A stretch of 64,000 nt of DNA from Epiperipatus broadwayi. Lineage: Eukaryota > Onychophora > Udeonychophora > Euonychophora > Peripatidae. This document shows, one piece after another, positions 48,105-61,035 of the stretch. Both the position numbers and the translations under genes were made by a program. The DNA lies in NCBI GenBank assembly GCA_028023455.1, contig JAQFVV010000349.1, positions 91,001 through 155,000 of the forward strand. The letters are read 5' to 3'. The first letter of the stretch is position 1; the number at the start of each line of letters is the position of its first letter. Below the pieces are notes generated by a model. The model did no database searches. It had not been told where the DNA came from and saw only the letters and a program-made list of their open reading frames with translations.

Positions 48105-50239
48105 TCCGAGCTAAAAAAACATGCCATGGGGCTATGGCTATAAAACATAGGTGTAAATATAATTCAAGGAGGAAATATAAGAATCACAGAACTGTATTTA
48201 TTATTGGTGGTTCATTGACTATCTTGATAAGATGGATCATCTTTGCAATCTGAAGACATAATTCATGATACAAAAAGGAATGTTCCAAGTTGCAGGAGTG
48301 CTCCTACTTCTAACCAAAGGCACATTCCAATAGGAAGATATATGTGTGAAGTATACTAGGATTTATCACCAAGAGTTTCAGTCCATTGGCACTACCTAGT
48401 CCAAAGATAAATTTTATATTCAGAATTATTTTTAAGAGAGCTTACTAGCACATATACCAGAATAGCAGGTGCTGGATACTCTGTGTATACGAACAAGTGA
48501 TGAATTATGATATATAAAAGGGAGAATATTTAGGATAGCCACTTATGACACATAACATATGTAGAAATGCAATAAAGGCCATGATAAAAATAATTAATCT
48601 CATTCATGCTTATGCTAGTGAAATATTTATATAATAATCATAGCTCATATCCCTATGTAACGCAAATAGGGATTTATATATTTTAGCTCATCTACAAACT
48701 TATTTTTAGCATTATTAATATAAAACCCATAATAGTTGATATTCAATCCGTTCTCTATCCTATTAGATTAATAAAAATCGACATTACGGCTCACTCTTAG
48801 TTTTACATATAGAGCATCATTACATACAGATATACTGTAAATATGGATTGTGATTTACAATATAATTTAAATAATAAATATTTACCACTATGGATAAACA
48901 TGTTTAAAAATTGTTAATTTTAATCTTAATATAGTATATTTTTAATACGGGATGCACCTAAGCCAATATGTAAATTTATAACTAGAAATAATGTCACTGT
49001 TATCTGTATCTTTCGTTGATTTTCTTGGCAATCATCAGGAAAACATTATTTCAGGTGGTGAGGGTGAAAACTACTTAAGACTAATAAAATAACATACAAT
49101 AATTTTTTAACTTTCTTTATATATTTTTCTACTCTTGACTTATTTTCACTCCCTAAGGTCCCTTGGGATGTCATAAAAAGAGACACAAGATGGTGTTTAT
49201 GTTTTAATAATTTAATCCCTCCATCATCTGATTTTTCTTACAAGTAAACAAATTAGATAAAAATGAAAAATATTTGGGACCAGCAAAACATTTACATCAG
49301 TAAAAAAAAAAATAAATCTTTTAAAGAATATATAGTAAGTCTAGTGCAATACGTATATTTAATTTAAATGGAGGTTAATAATTTGTGAATAAGTATGCTT
49401 TGCTTATATTTTGAAATTATTAATACTATAATATGTAAGATTTTACTTGCAAGTTCACAAAGACACTACTTGGATTCATGTAAAGTCTATGATTTTTTGG
49501 AAGACGCTGCATGTTCATGGTAATGAGTGGAAATTTCTTTCCATCATGGTAATGATGGTACAGTGGGTAGATAGGTACTTATCGATCAGCCTTACTACTT
49601 TGGACATCTGGAATACTGGATATTTCTACAATCATGCTGGAAGTAACATTTGGTTGCTGCTCTTCTCCTCTGATGACATGGGAGAAGCTGATGTCAGACT
49701 ATTCATGCATTCTGGTAAAGAACTTCATTACTCCTGGCTCTGTTTATTATTTTGCTATATCTACAATAATCTTTTTTTTTTCCAAAATTTTTTTAGGGGT
49801 TTATATATTATTTTTAAAGTGCCTTAGGAACATTACATATCATGAGCTCATTTAATGGATTCCATATTTTACATTTGCCTAATTGATTTTCCATTTGCTT
49901 TTTCTAATTACTTCTACTTTCTTATTATTTTCTGTGTCTGTTTCCTGTCCCTTTGTTTTTATTTTACTTTTAACCTCCTTAAGTCATGTTTTCCCCATAA
50001 AAGTATTTGACAGAACCGTATCTATTTTACTGATTTTTGTTACTGATATTACATGAGTTACCAACTCTTATTTAACTTAATGAATTATTTCCATTACCAA
50101 CCTTTTCCTATTGTTTTCATTACTTTAGCTCTAAATAATTATTTCACTTTTTTTTTATTTACTTTTCCTTCCTAGGTTTAATTTGAGCTTTTGTAATTTA
50201 ATACATTATATAATTCCATACATACAAAGACACTGATCA

Positions 50240-50395
50240 TTTATGTGTGTGAGTCCTAGGAAAATATTAGAGTTCAAGGGAAAAAGGATGGGAATTAAAG
50301 AAAATGGAGCAAGTATATATATGTGAGCATATTTGCACCACTTCAACAATATATGTTTATATATACACACATGCACAACACCCTTGCACACACAG
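50240..50395 (+). repeat. second copy of the 40026 repeat, permuted
   Basis: The same two blocks in the order A-B (GTGTGTGAGTCCTAGG first, then GCACAACACCCTTGCACACA), whereas at 39962-40136 the order is B-A. This suggests a tandem ancestor. Confidence 0.55.
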
Positions 50396-50506
50396 CAGAA
50401 CTCTTTTTACTTAATGCTCTTTTGTAACCTTATTTATATTTTCTCACTCAGTGTAATTTGACTTGGTGATAGAAGAATAGACTTGAGAGTCAATAATTTC
50501 AGTTTA

Positions 50507-51170
50507 AACCATTAAACGTCACATGATCACTATTCCCTATGCTTACAGAAGCTGTTATGATAGAGACAAAACTCTCCCTACAGTGGTGCCACACAGTGCA
50601 AATCAGAGTGATCAATGGATTCAAGAAGGTTTGTGCATAAAATCCCTATCTAGTGCCTACTCATCCAATATCCCTAGTCTAATTTCTAGTTTGTGGTTTA
50701 ATCAGTGAGGAGCTTTGGATATGAGAGCACTGCACCTAAATCATAGGATTTAATGCAACCCTCCAGTAACCACCTCTTATCTTTTTAATTAGCTATAAAG
50801 CTGTGAGTCCAAAATAAAAACACAATAATGTTTTCAATCCAAGCTCATTCCCTTATATAATCATATAGATTTGAACCCAGTTCTGATTCTACACATTTTG
50901 GTGTCTTTAGTTTTTTAATAATCATAGTCACCATCATCTTATTTGGAAAGATTAATATTAAACCACTAAATATCACATGGTTACCATTCCCTATGCTAAT
51001 ATAAGCTGTTATAACAGAAGAAAAACTATCCATACAGTAGTGCCACCCAGTGTTCCTCGCTGATGAAAGCCATAAACTAGAACCTTGAGTAGACAATAGA
51101 TAAGGATTTTATTCACAAATCTTCTCACATCCATTGATTACTCTGGGATTTGCACTGTATGGAGAGTTTT
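50507..51170. mobile_element. two Penelope-related non-coding repeats in a row
   Basis: 50507-50935 matches the left flank of the Penelope element at 4085-4400 (shared TTGTGCATAAAATCCCTATC, CTTTTTAATTAGCTATAAAG type and ACACAATAATGTTTTCAATC). 50953-51170 starts again with the tip AAACCACTAAATATCACATG and carries the hammerhead-like core in the + direction. No coding sequence. Confidence 0.65.
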
Positions 51171-52591
51171 GACTGATAAATCTCAGTTTAGTTATATGAC
51201 TGGAACATTTTATGTTTAATCTGTCATTTTAAAGCTCAAATCTCGCATGATATTTTGGGCAGTTTATGATGCAATTAACGTTTTTTCCCCCTCATTGTTT
51301 TAATAATTTAATATTTCCCTGTCCTTGACATGCTTCAAATGTTCTATTCTTGTGAATAGCAGATATAATCACCGCAAAATCAAATATTTATGTAATATGC
51401 TTCAAACAATAGCAGTTAAATTTGTAAAAATGAGTGTAACTGGGAGTCAATTTAAAATTGTTTAAAAAATGCATATTATATGGTAGTTAGATGATACAAA
51501 AAGAGTATCTATTATTAGTGTTTTTATGAAGAACAGCTCTTGCTTTAAAAAGTGAAGATTGACTAAACTTAAATTTTCCGCATCCTTCGGAATATTTTTT
51601 CGTAAATGCAAAACTTTTTTTTTTTTTTTTGCTTTTTTAATTGAAGTTTTTTTGAGAGAGAAATTTGAACCAAACAATATATAACTAAGGGTACTTATAT
51701 GACTCATAGATATAGGTAGATAATTGACATTAATGTTAATGGAATGAAATGCATATTAAAATAAGAGTAAATCTTTAAAATAAACAAATAACATAACTCT
51801 AAAAAAATTTAACTTAAAAGAAGATTATTAAGAGGTTGAAACTCTTAGCTTAAGTAATTAAGTATATATATATTAAGTTACTTAATATTTTTGATATAAC
51901 TTTTTAATTGTAATGTTAATTTTTAGTTATTAATCTAAAAAATGAGTTATCATCAAAATTATTTGAAGTATGATGACTAAAATAGTGAAAGACACTCTGT
52001 AAGTTGCTTATTTGCTGTTTATTTGTGCATTTTCGCTTGAAGGTTATTGCAGAGGGAAGAGTGGACATCCAAATAAATGCTGTGTTAAATTTGTAATAAT
52101 ATCTGCTCCATTTAGAACTGATTACAATTTGGATGATAGATTTTTTAAGTACCAGTTAAGTAATTATGGAGATTAGGTGTACATATCATTAAGAAAACAG
52201 TAGTATATGACTCCTATAGCTGGCTTTTGTTTCTCTGATGTTAGTTGCATGTAAATACCTAAAATTAGTTAAGAGCTAGTTGTAATAGTGTTTATAAAAC
52301 TATAAACTCAGTGTTTGATTGGAAAACTGCTCTTTTTTTTTAGTTATATATATTAATTTTAGAGAAGCTGATTAGAACAGATGATCTCTGTTTTAAAACA
52401 TATGATACTAAATTTTTACTCTGGGAATTTTATCATAAATCTTTGTTTAGTAGTAACAGTGCAAAGTGATTTATTTTAAATTAAGTCCTGATCTCCAGGT
52501 CTTTAAACTATTACTATTCTGTGAGAAATCTAATAACTGCTGTGAACACTTATCTACATTCAATGTTAGAGTTTAATTCATATAAATATAT

Positions 52592-52872
52592 TCAAACTAC
52601 TGGTTTATTGAGTAAATGAACTATTCTTAATCTAAAGCACAAAATCAAAAACTTTTTTTAGAGGAAAAAAACAGTCCATCCTCTCTCTTTACCTCAATAT
52701 CTTTTATAGAGGCTTATCTGAAGCATTTTGTAAAGAAAGCATGAACATTTTTAAATCTATAAAAGAAATTGAGATAAAGACAGAAGATGGTCCATTCTTT
52801 TCTCTAAAAAAAATTTGACCTGAGCTTTGAATTGAGTGAATTTTATTTACTTAATAAACCAGTAGTTTGAGT
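52592..52872. repeat. inverted-repeat element with about 118-bp arms
   Basis: CAAACTACTGGTTTATTGAG at 52593 is mirrored by the segment ending at 52872. Arms run to about 52711 and from about 52755, including CTTTTATAGA facing TCTATAAAAG. Divergence of the arms is moderate. No target duplication seen. Probably a foldback MITE or the Penelope-like palindromes' kind. Confidence 0.65.
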
Positions 52873-53441
52873 ATTAATCTCAATATATTACATAATATTA
52901 ATCACTGGGAATCTTTATATTTATGGTGTAATTGTATAAATTGATTGCAAGTAGAATCAGTTGTATTACAAAGGTGCCTTGTCACCAAATTATTAAAGAT
53001 GGCTTTAAGTAATAAAATTATATATAACTGAACAGCAATAACTGAAACTTCTAATGAGTCTTTATAATGTAAATAAATGCTCAAAAGAGAACATTTGTTG
53101 TTATATATGCTTAGTTTATCTACATAATTTTTAAATGAGGAAATAGACTCGATTATAGAAAATAATGTAATAATTGTAAATATTATAGGTGACCATATGT
53201 GTACATGTACTGATATTTGTGTTGTGTGATTCTCATGTTGGTATGAGACTCTCCAAAATAAACTTGTATATAATTTTATACACAATTTGGGACACTTGCT
53301 CTGGGAGCAGTTTATATTTGAAGTTCATGTAATATCCTAAACTTTTTCAACTGGAAGTTTAATTTTATTTTATCAAGATTTTATTATGATATGTATTCAG
53401 GGGTAGTATGGTCAATGCCAGCCTGGTAAGTATTGGTCAAA

Positions 53442-53510
53442 CTTTTTTTTTTCATATGTCAAAGTATCAGCCGGGAAGCGAACCTGCAACAACTGCGCTG
53501 ACCTCTTGGA
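53442..53510 (-). mobile_element. tRNA-derived SINE copy 9, truncated
   Basis: Minus-strand copy with internal loss of most of the anticodon arm; tail CATATGTCAAAGTATCAG and the reversed B box GCGAACC remain. It lies 70 bases from a copy in the opposite direction. Confidence 0.75.
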
Positions 53511-53579
53511 AAACTACACACAAAGTAAACTTAACAATAGTTAATTAACATGAGACAAAACATATATATAAATACATTT

Positions 53580-53688
53580 GAGTCAAGCATTGGTAGCTGA
53601 GAGGTCAGCACAGTTGCCTTGCAAGCAGTTGCTTATGGACAGTTGTTGTGGGTTTGCTTCCCGGCTGATGCTTTGACATAAGGAAATA
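53580..53688 (+). mobile_element. tRNA-derived SINE copy 10
   Basis: Plus-strand copy, anticodon loop CTTGCAA, with a B box decayed to GGGTTTGCTTCC. Flanked by an exact 10-bp duplication AAATACATTT (53570-53579 and 53689-53698). Confidence 0.85.
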
Positions 53689-54242
53689 AAATACATTTAT
53701 TATTTTCTTAGAAATTACATTATTATCTTCATGTCTTTAGGTATGATCCCAATTTCTTCATATTTACTCTTATACATTATCACTACTCTTTCCATTCTAT
53801 ACTTAGGCATGAATTCACATACATATATCACATGCCCCTTAAGGGTAGATATCTGCAATTTATGTATCGATTCTATATTCCACATAAATCTACATACATT
53901 AGCACTAGAATAATTCCACTGCATGTTTTGCATATGTAAATTTTATACTATGTTTGCTATTAGGGGTATTCATTTCCTGTCTGACTATAGTATAATAAAT
54001 ATTTTAACATTATTTACATAATCATAAATTATAAATGTAAACACAGTGCTACTATAATCAGACAGTACATATTGTAATAAAAAAAATCATGTCAAAAAAT
54101 TTCTTAATTTTAAGACAGAATTATGGCACAACTAAATAATTCCAGCCTTGATCAAATCATTTGACTATTTTATTATTTCTTTACTTTATAACTATATGTA
54201 TATGAGAAAAGAATATATTACAGTATACATTTTTTTTAATAG

Positions 54243-54412
54243 AAAAAATCTGTTAAAGAATTGTTTCAAATTGCGGAAGACTTTTTTACAAAAATGGGAT
54301 TAGAGAAAATGTCTGACGAATTTTGGGAAAGAACTATTTTTGAAAAACCAAAGGACAGAGAGATTGTTTGTCATGCCTCAGCTTGGGACTTTTTTGATGG
54401 AAATGATTTTAG
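54243..54412 (+). CDS. ACE: ACE-like peptidase, fourth exon in window
   Basis: A 170-nt exon reading KKSVKELFQIAEDFFTKMGL, then MSDEFWERTIFEKP, and ending at EIVCHASAWDFFDGNDF plus two bases of the next codon. 'FW..S/T...KP' and 'CHASAWDF' are M2 signatures. The Cys is the first partner of the disulphide next to the active site, and the His-Ala after it correspond to substrate- and inhibitor-contacting residues (His353/Ala354 in human testis ACE). The acceptor is TTTTTTTAATAG (54231-54242) and the donor is GTAATC at 54413. The next exon should bring the zinc motif HEXXH. I found none up to 64000, so it probably lies beyond the window. All catalytic zinc ligands are therefore unseen, and whether the enzyme is active cannot be judged. 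Confidence 0.93.
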
Positions 54413-56108
54413 GTAATCTCAACATTTTCATGTTTTTATATATATTATATGACAATATACATTCTAGAATTTGTAGTATTTCTTAGTTATGTAAAGCATA
54501 ACATGCCAAATTAAATTTGTTATAAATTAAAGATATTATAAGAATGTAATAATGTATTATGTGTATATATGTTAAGTTCTCTGCCCAAAAGATAGGTAGT
54601 GTGACTATGCAATAAGATGTGGCGACCAAGCAGTGATGCTTGCTCATCATATATGTTTTATGTTGTCATTGTCTTAATATCTTGACATTAGTCTAGATCT
54701 CAATTTTAGAGCTGTACTATAATAGGCAGTTCCATTATTAAGATGTAAAATGTTATATACAAGGATTGACCAAACTTCAACATGTTAAAATTGAGATATA
54801 TTCTAGAACCACAATCAAATTTTTAAAGTATTCAACAGAACCAAATATTTCATTATAATTTTTTTTATTAATATGATTTATTAACTATACAAAAAAATTA
54901 AGAGAACAAAATTAATAAATGAAACAAAATCAATAAAAACTAAGTTTTTATTTACATGTGAATGTATCCAATTAACAATAACAATAAATTTGGTGTATAT
55001 AATAATTCTGTAACATGTTCGTTTGTTAGTTGAGCTCAATGTTTTGATATTGCAAACTTAATTCACAAGAATACATTGTACCAAAAATTGACATGAGTTT
55101 ACAAGTAGCTTCTTTTGAATGAGGTTGCTTATGGCAGTAATTTTTTATTTTTCTGAATATAAATTAACAATAATTACCTTTATTTTTTGATTAAAACAGT
55201 GGAAATTTATGTTCAAAAGTGAAAATAGATGAACACCACTGATGATATTTGAAGTTAGAATAACAATTCTATTTAATGAAATGAAAACCAAACCTATAAA
55301 TTTGAGCAATGTATTATATTTCCAAGAAATGAAAACAATAAAACTCTTGAAGTTGACACTGTAAACAATCATTATAAAATTGCCACAATAAAAGAATAAT
55401 ATATATACATTTCAAAAGAAAATGTAAATATATCATATTAATAGAAATTATATTGTGATATTTGTTATAAAAGTTTCATGAACATCCTCATATGGCTCAT
55501 GAGCCACAGTTTGACCAGGGTGGTTAAATACAATAATCAAATTTTGAATTGTGAATGACACTGTGCCAACACCCACCATCATTAATAAAATTAGCATAGG
55601 TTTAAATTTTATTTATATTCAGAAGTTTTTATTTGCTTTGTTTTATTGTGTGAAAGATGAAATAATCATAATTAGCATATATGATGTTTTTTAGATAACA
55701 AACAGATTTAATTATATTGTGGATAGGTAAAAATTATAATCAATTACTTTTTTAAAAAAAATCAACCACTTTTTCTCTAAAAAGGTGTAACTTACTTTAG
55801 GAAAGTAACAATTATTAAAGTGTAGCCTTTTTTATAAATTATAATCACAGACACAGTTGCATTAAAATCAGATGGAAATTAAATATGCATTATAACATAA
55901 TCATATATGTAATTAACACATTACAGAGTTATATTTTATAATATTGTAAATAAGGGTATTTAAGTATCCTCTAATAGCACATTATTTAATTAAATTATTA
56001 AATATTATATATAACAGCCAAATTATATATTGCAAATTAAGTGCCACAGGACCAGTTTCAGAATAATCTTCCTCAACAATAATATCTTAATTAAATAATA
56101 AGAAACTG

Positions 56109-56331
56109 GGTTGTTGTAACTTATGTCCCATGTGGCCACAAGAGGAGCCACCAAGTAGGAAATAGTTCTGACAGCTACTTGGCATAAGGTTCCTGTGTAT
56201 ACACATGGTGAACAGCATCACCTAGTGGCTGGAACTTGCATCACTGCTTTTGGCCCCTACTCTGAATATTTCTGTGGTTGACACGGAAACAGCGCCTCTT
56301 GCGGCCACATGGGGTGTAAGTTAAAAGTACC
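56109..56331. mobile_element. MITE with 8-bp TSD, 223 bp
   Basis: Inverted ends: 56117-56148 and 56292-56323 share TAACTTA, CCCATGTGGCC and CAAGAGG; the outer GGT...ACC also pairs. An exact 8-bp duplication AGAAACTG lies at 56101-56108 and 56332-56339. It is GC-rich for this window. GG...CC ends with 8-bp duplication fit Merlin, MULE or an atypical hAT; the class is not settled. Confidence 0.78.
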
Positions 56332-57854
56332 AGAAACTGAATATTAATAAAATACACTTATCATAGTAATCTTATAAAGTATAGCTTTGGAATATATTAA
56401 TTACATAATAGATTGTATTATATGCATTTTTAATTCCGTTGGTGAAGCCATTTTTTATCTGATTAGAATATATTTATATATGTACTTTTTTTTTACATAA
56501 ATATTTACATAATTGCTAAGGTTTGTAAAAAAAGTAGAATTATAATTTCTGTTTAACCAGAATATAATTATTAGTATAATTGCTAATTACAAACAGAACC
56601 ACACTTAATTTGATTTATCATTAGTAATAATAGGACCTGCAAGCCTTGAATTCTTATAGCTTACAGTTCAGAATTTAGCTACTATGTTATATAGCATCAA
56701 GTAATAAATTATTAGAGGACATTTACTTTGTATATACTCAGAATATTATAATAATACAGTTCTATAATGTATTAGTTAACAAATTATTACATATATATGT
56801 AATTTTACATATAATAATCTAAAAAGTATAGTAACTTTTTAAATGAGTTTACTTTCTTTAACTTACTATATAATGTATTTTAAGGTGAATTTGAATAATA
56901 GTTTCCCTCTGGGTTAGAATTATGTGTTTAATTTAAATATATTGCATCATATATGTAGTTAATGGATTTCTGGTTTTAGATTTTAGGGATATCTGAAGAT
57001 TTTTTGGTATGAAGTAATCAGTAAATTTGCCCATGAATTCATGACAGTAGTTATATTGAATATATTTCTTCTGCACCCTTTTAATCATTTAATTAATGAA
57101 TATATGGATGTACATTTTAGAAATGCAATATTATTTAGCAATACTTAATCATAGTGTTATTTAAGTAGAACACTATTTGGTCTAGCTGAAGAGATTTAAT
57201 TGGTCTAAATGTATCTTGTGACTCACTGCCATATTTTTTTTTTTTTTATAAAAGAACTATTACAATTGTCTATGAATTTTTTCCCTATATATTACTTTTC
57301 AATTTGATGGTGATATGTTCGCATTGTAATATATACTTTTATACAACTTCTAATAAAAATAGAGATCAAACCACAATTTCTTACTGAATGTTTCTATATG
57401 TATATGAATTGATTGCAAAGAGCTCAATAATCATTAATTGTTTAGGTTAAATGCTTTACAAATGCCATTACCAGCAAGAAGGGCCAAAATATTAATCTGA
57501 TGACATGACATTATAACATCTTTGTTTATTTTGATCAGATTTAACAGTTGGGTGCAACTTCATCTATACATAAAAAATACAGGGTTAATAAAACTATTTA
57601 TATCAATGTAATAAAAAACCAATTTCACATACTTTTGTGACACCTAAAAAAATGAATCCACTTCTTTATAACTTCTAAGATATTATATGAAAAGTAGATT
57701 AATAATAGACAAATGCCAAAATCAGTGGATCTTTCAATATGATTTCAGATGATTTAAAATTTACTCTATTAGTATCACTGTCTATTTGCTATATAAGATC
57801 TTGGAAGTCATATAGAAGTGGATTTATTTTTCATCTTCAAGTAAATAAGATTGC

Positions 57855-58170
57855 AAACCACTAAACATCATATGATCACCATTTCTTATGCTTTCTCATA
57901 ACTGTTATTAAAACAGGCAAAACTCTCCATACAGTAGTGCCACTCAGTGCAAGCCAGAGTAATCAATCACTGCCAGAAGGCTTGTGCATAAAGGTGCAGT
58001 GCTCTGAGATCCAAGGCTCCTCACTGACAAAGATCACAGGCCAGAAACTAGACTGGGGATATTGGATGAGTAGGCACTAGATAGGGATTTTGTGCACAAA
58101 CCTTCTGGCATTCATTGATTACTCTGGCTTGCACTGAGTGGGACTACTGTATGGAGGGTTTTGCCTGTTT
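57855..58170. mobile_element. palindromic Penelope-related element, 316 bp, 12-bp TSD
   Basis: Starts AAACCACTAAACATCATATG. Arms 57911-57991 and 58092-58170 are inverted and more than 90% alike (shared GCAAGCCAGAGTAATCAAT and AAACAGGCAAAAC). The middle carries the hammerhead-like core at 58024-58048(+). An exact duplication AAATAAGATTGC lies at 57843-57854 and 58171-58182. It is related to the flanks of the Penelope element at 4008-6640. Confidence 0.85.
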
Positions 58171-58919
58171 AAATAAGATTGCTATTAGAGAGAATTGCAT
58201 TATACAGTAAGCACTTTGAAGTTGGGAGTTATTATTCTCATTTTTACATATTATTTAATGCTGTATTAATCTGATGCATCATAACATATTCTTTAAATAT
58301 TTTTAGTGTTTTTAAAAGTCTTCTGGCATACAATTGCTTTTGTATTACTTCAGCTAAAATCATGGATTAAAGATACAAAGGAAGAGTATGTCCTCCACAT
58401 AGCCACATAATATAATTCAATCAAAAGTATTTATTCATATCTTACTTTGAAATTACTAATCTTGGTTTATTTAAATATCACATGACTTGTCAATTAATTA
58501 ATCATATTATTATTATTAATGAGCAAGAATAAAATATTGATGCTTGTGACATTTAATCAGTAATACACTGTTATTTTACCTAGAATTCTATGCCAAAGCT
58601 GACTTTTTTTTAAAGATTATATTACTTGGATAAAATCAATTTTTAAGTTTACAATTGTAAATTTGTCACTCATCCACTGCATTAAATTGTACAGACAATG
58701 GACACAATAAATGGAGAAATATCTTAATATTAAAAGGATAAACATGTTTGAAAAGCAAGATTTTAAATAAATGTATTATATTACTAGATATATTTATAGA
58801 TTTATAATTAACTTATAAGCACTAGGAATGCTAATTAATAAGAACAGCTTAAGTGTTACAAGTTGATTATAATCTTATGCTAAGCCATTTTCTATATTTT
58901 GGTGTTGATATCATATTCT

Positions 58920-59150
58920 TAGCAATGACCGGTAGAGAAGAGGGTGATGGAATTACAGAGATTTTAGACCAATATGATATGAAAACACTTGAATGAACAA
59001 ATAACCAAGCATCACTAACTTCAATGAAAAAATTAAATTATTTCAATAAATCTGGCTGGAAATGTTGCCAGAATAGATGATAATAGATTGAATCACAAGA
59101 TATACTAAAAGATCTAGCAAGAGATCACATGTGAGATAGATGGGAAAGAA
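58920..59150 (+). mobile_element. old RTE 3' fragment
   Basis: Diverged plus-strand match to the RTE region coding for 'LI.KIK.LKWSWAGHIARRDDNR': ATTACAGAGATTTTAGACCA near 58951, CTGGCTGGAAATGTTGCCAG near 59051 and AGATGATAATAGATTG near 59074. It has many indels and lacks the TGAT tail. Confidence 0.65.
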
Positions 59151-60225
59151 CATTATTATGCAACTCTATATTTATATTACATTTATACCAAATTTACCTT
59201 AACCACAGAGAAATTCTTTAATGTTATTTTTTCATAATTGCTGCTAATAATTTTTAAATATTTAATTGGATTAAAGCTTATATCTGGATTAGAAATGATA
59301 TGATAATCTGTAGTTTCAAAAATAATTAGTCATAGACATTAATGCGTTTATCAAAAGTGAATGTGTCTCAAAGATTTGAGAGCAAGAAGTTTGACATTTG
59401 TAGATCAAATTATAGTAATTTTTAAAATCAAATAATGCTTATTACTATTAAAACTTTCATTAATGGAAGACTGTATCTATTTAATAGCATGTGTGTGAAG
59501 AGATGATTTTCATAATATTTTATATATGTATAAATCGCTATATTATCAATTATTTGTAAATAAGAAAATCACTTTTTTTGAGTTGTTTTTAAATAATTAA
59601 CCGAATATTGTTATAGACAGCAAGCGATACATGTTTAACTGTGACTTGTCTCTGTTTAAAGTTTCTATTAGCTTACATTAACTTTCTCAAAAGCTGATGA
59701 TCAAAGGTAGAATATCTTGAAAGAAATATACCAATTTGGTTATGCTCAAAAAATCTGCATTAAAAATTTATCATTATAATTAAAAAAAATTTATGCATTG
59801 CTGCTTTTGGCCTACAGAGTCCTCTACTAGTAAATTGAACAAGTTGAATAGCCTAAAACGTTTTTGAGAATTGTGTTATATATATAAGTCGTTAATTCCC
59901 GAGTTACAATATAACAGACACTTTATTTTATAATCATAAAAATAACCAACAGTATCAAAATAGATTATTCATTCTTCCCTTTGATCTCTTCTAGAACTAT
60001 TATTAGCTAAATCTGATAAAATTAGTGATAAGCAATAATCACCATTACTAGTTATTCCCTTTTACTGTATTTTGATTTTAATATAAGCATATACTTATAG
60101 TTTTATCATTAAAATTATATATATTTATAAATAAATTGATAGCTTAGTTTGTTAATTGTAAGACAAACCAGTCAATCTTTTATTCAATAATCAATATGAT
60201 CAACATTGTACAAGAGAAACGTTTT

Positions 60226-60330
60226 TTTTTAAAACAGGCAAAACTCACTATATATATTGCCACACACAACAGTTATACACAAGCATAAGAGGAGGTGGTC
60301 ATGTGATGTTTATTGGCTAGAAACGTTTTT
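60226..60330. repeat. Penelope-related fragment
   Basis: AAAACAGGCAAAACTCACTA followed by CATGTGATGTTTATTGGC matches the tip modules of the elements at 36093 and 57855, in inverted arrangement and decayed. Confidence 0.5.
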
Positions 60331-61035
60331 TGGTAATGGTTAAATACATCATTAAATTCTCCATTGAGATATGCAAAGTAGTAATAAATATTTCAAGACT
60401 GTTTACTAATGAATATGATCTGTCAGTAGGCAATTCAAATGTGCTAATTGCTAATTAGACCAAGCTGCAATCTATATTTATTTCAGAGGCAAGCATTATT
60501 ATATTGGAGCTATTTAGACTATCTGTAGACATCTCTATTTCTCTCTTTATAATATTGAATCACAAAATAAGAAACTGAACCCATCCAACACCTTAGCATA
60601 TGAGAATATTGCTGCTTTTGGAAATACATAACTTCAGTTTTTACATCTTTTTTGATGAATATGGATAACAACAGTATTGCAAGGAATTACTATATGTTAC
60701 ATTTAAATATAAGTTATTTTTATAGTAAACAAAATAATAAATAGTTTTGCTTTCATCATGAACTCTATTCTTTATCAATTGAAAAAAATTATATTATAAT
60801 TTTTGCATGCATAATCCTTCAAGAGATCTACCCATTTCTCATTAACAAATTTCATGTTGTCAGAACAGTACATGTAGATGAGCTATCTTTAAGCTTCACA
60901 AGCTTCACAAGATAGTTTGACCTACAGAGTACATTCCATTAGTTATCTGAGCTGATTGTTATAAAAATAAATTTCCACAAATCTCATGATAACAATAGCT
61001 TTCAAACATTATCCAGTTAATCTTAATTCTCATTC

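Larger units (their letters stand above)
39874..54242 (+). other. ACE intron of 14.4 kb
   Basis: Bounded by GTAAGT at 39874 and TAATAG at 54237-54242. About half is mobile DNA (a Ty3/gypsy remnant with a nested hAT, Penelope-related repeats and SINEs). I see no identifiable feature in 48110-49440, 49860-50230, 51190-52590, 52880-53400 and 53700-54230. The + strand frame at 49447-49827 (126 codons) matches no family I know and lies in repeat-like DNA. Confidence 0.7.

Noticed and set aside
49447-49827. 126-codon + strand open frame
   Set aside because: No recognisable domain and hydrophobic low-complexity end; no splice or promoter support.
40026-50395. The shared repeats at 40 and 50 kb as LTRs of the gypsy element
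   Set aside because: Segment order differs between the two, and neither has TG...CA borders next to the pol remains.
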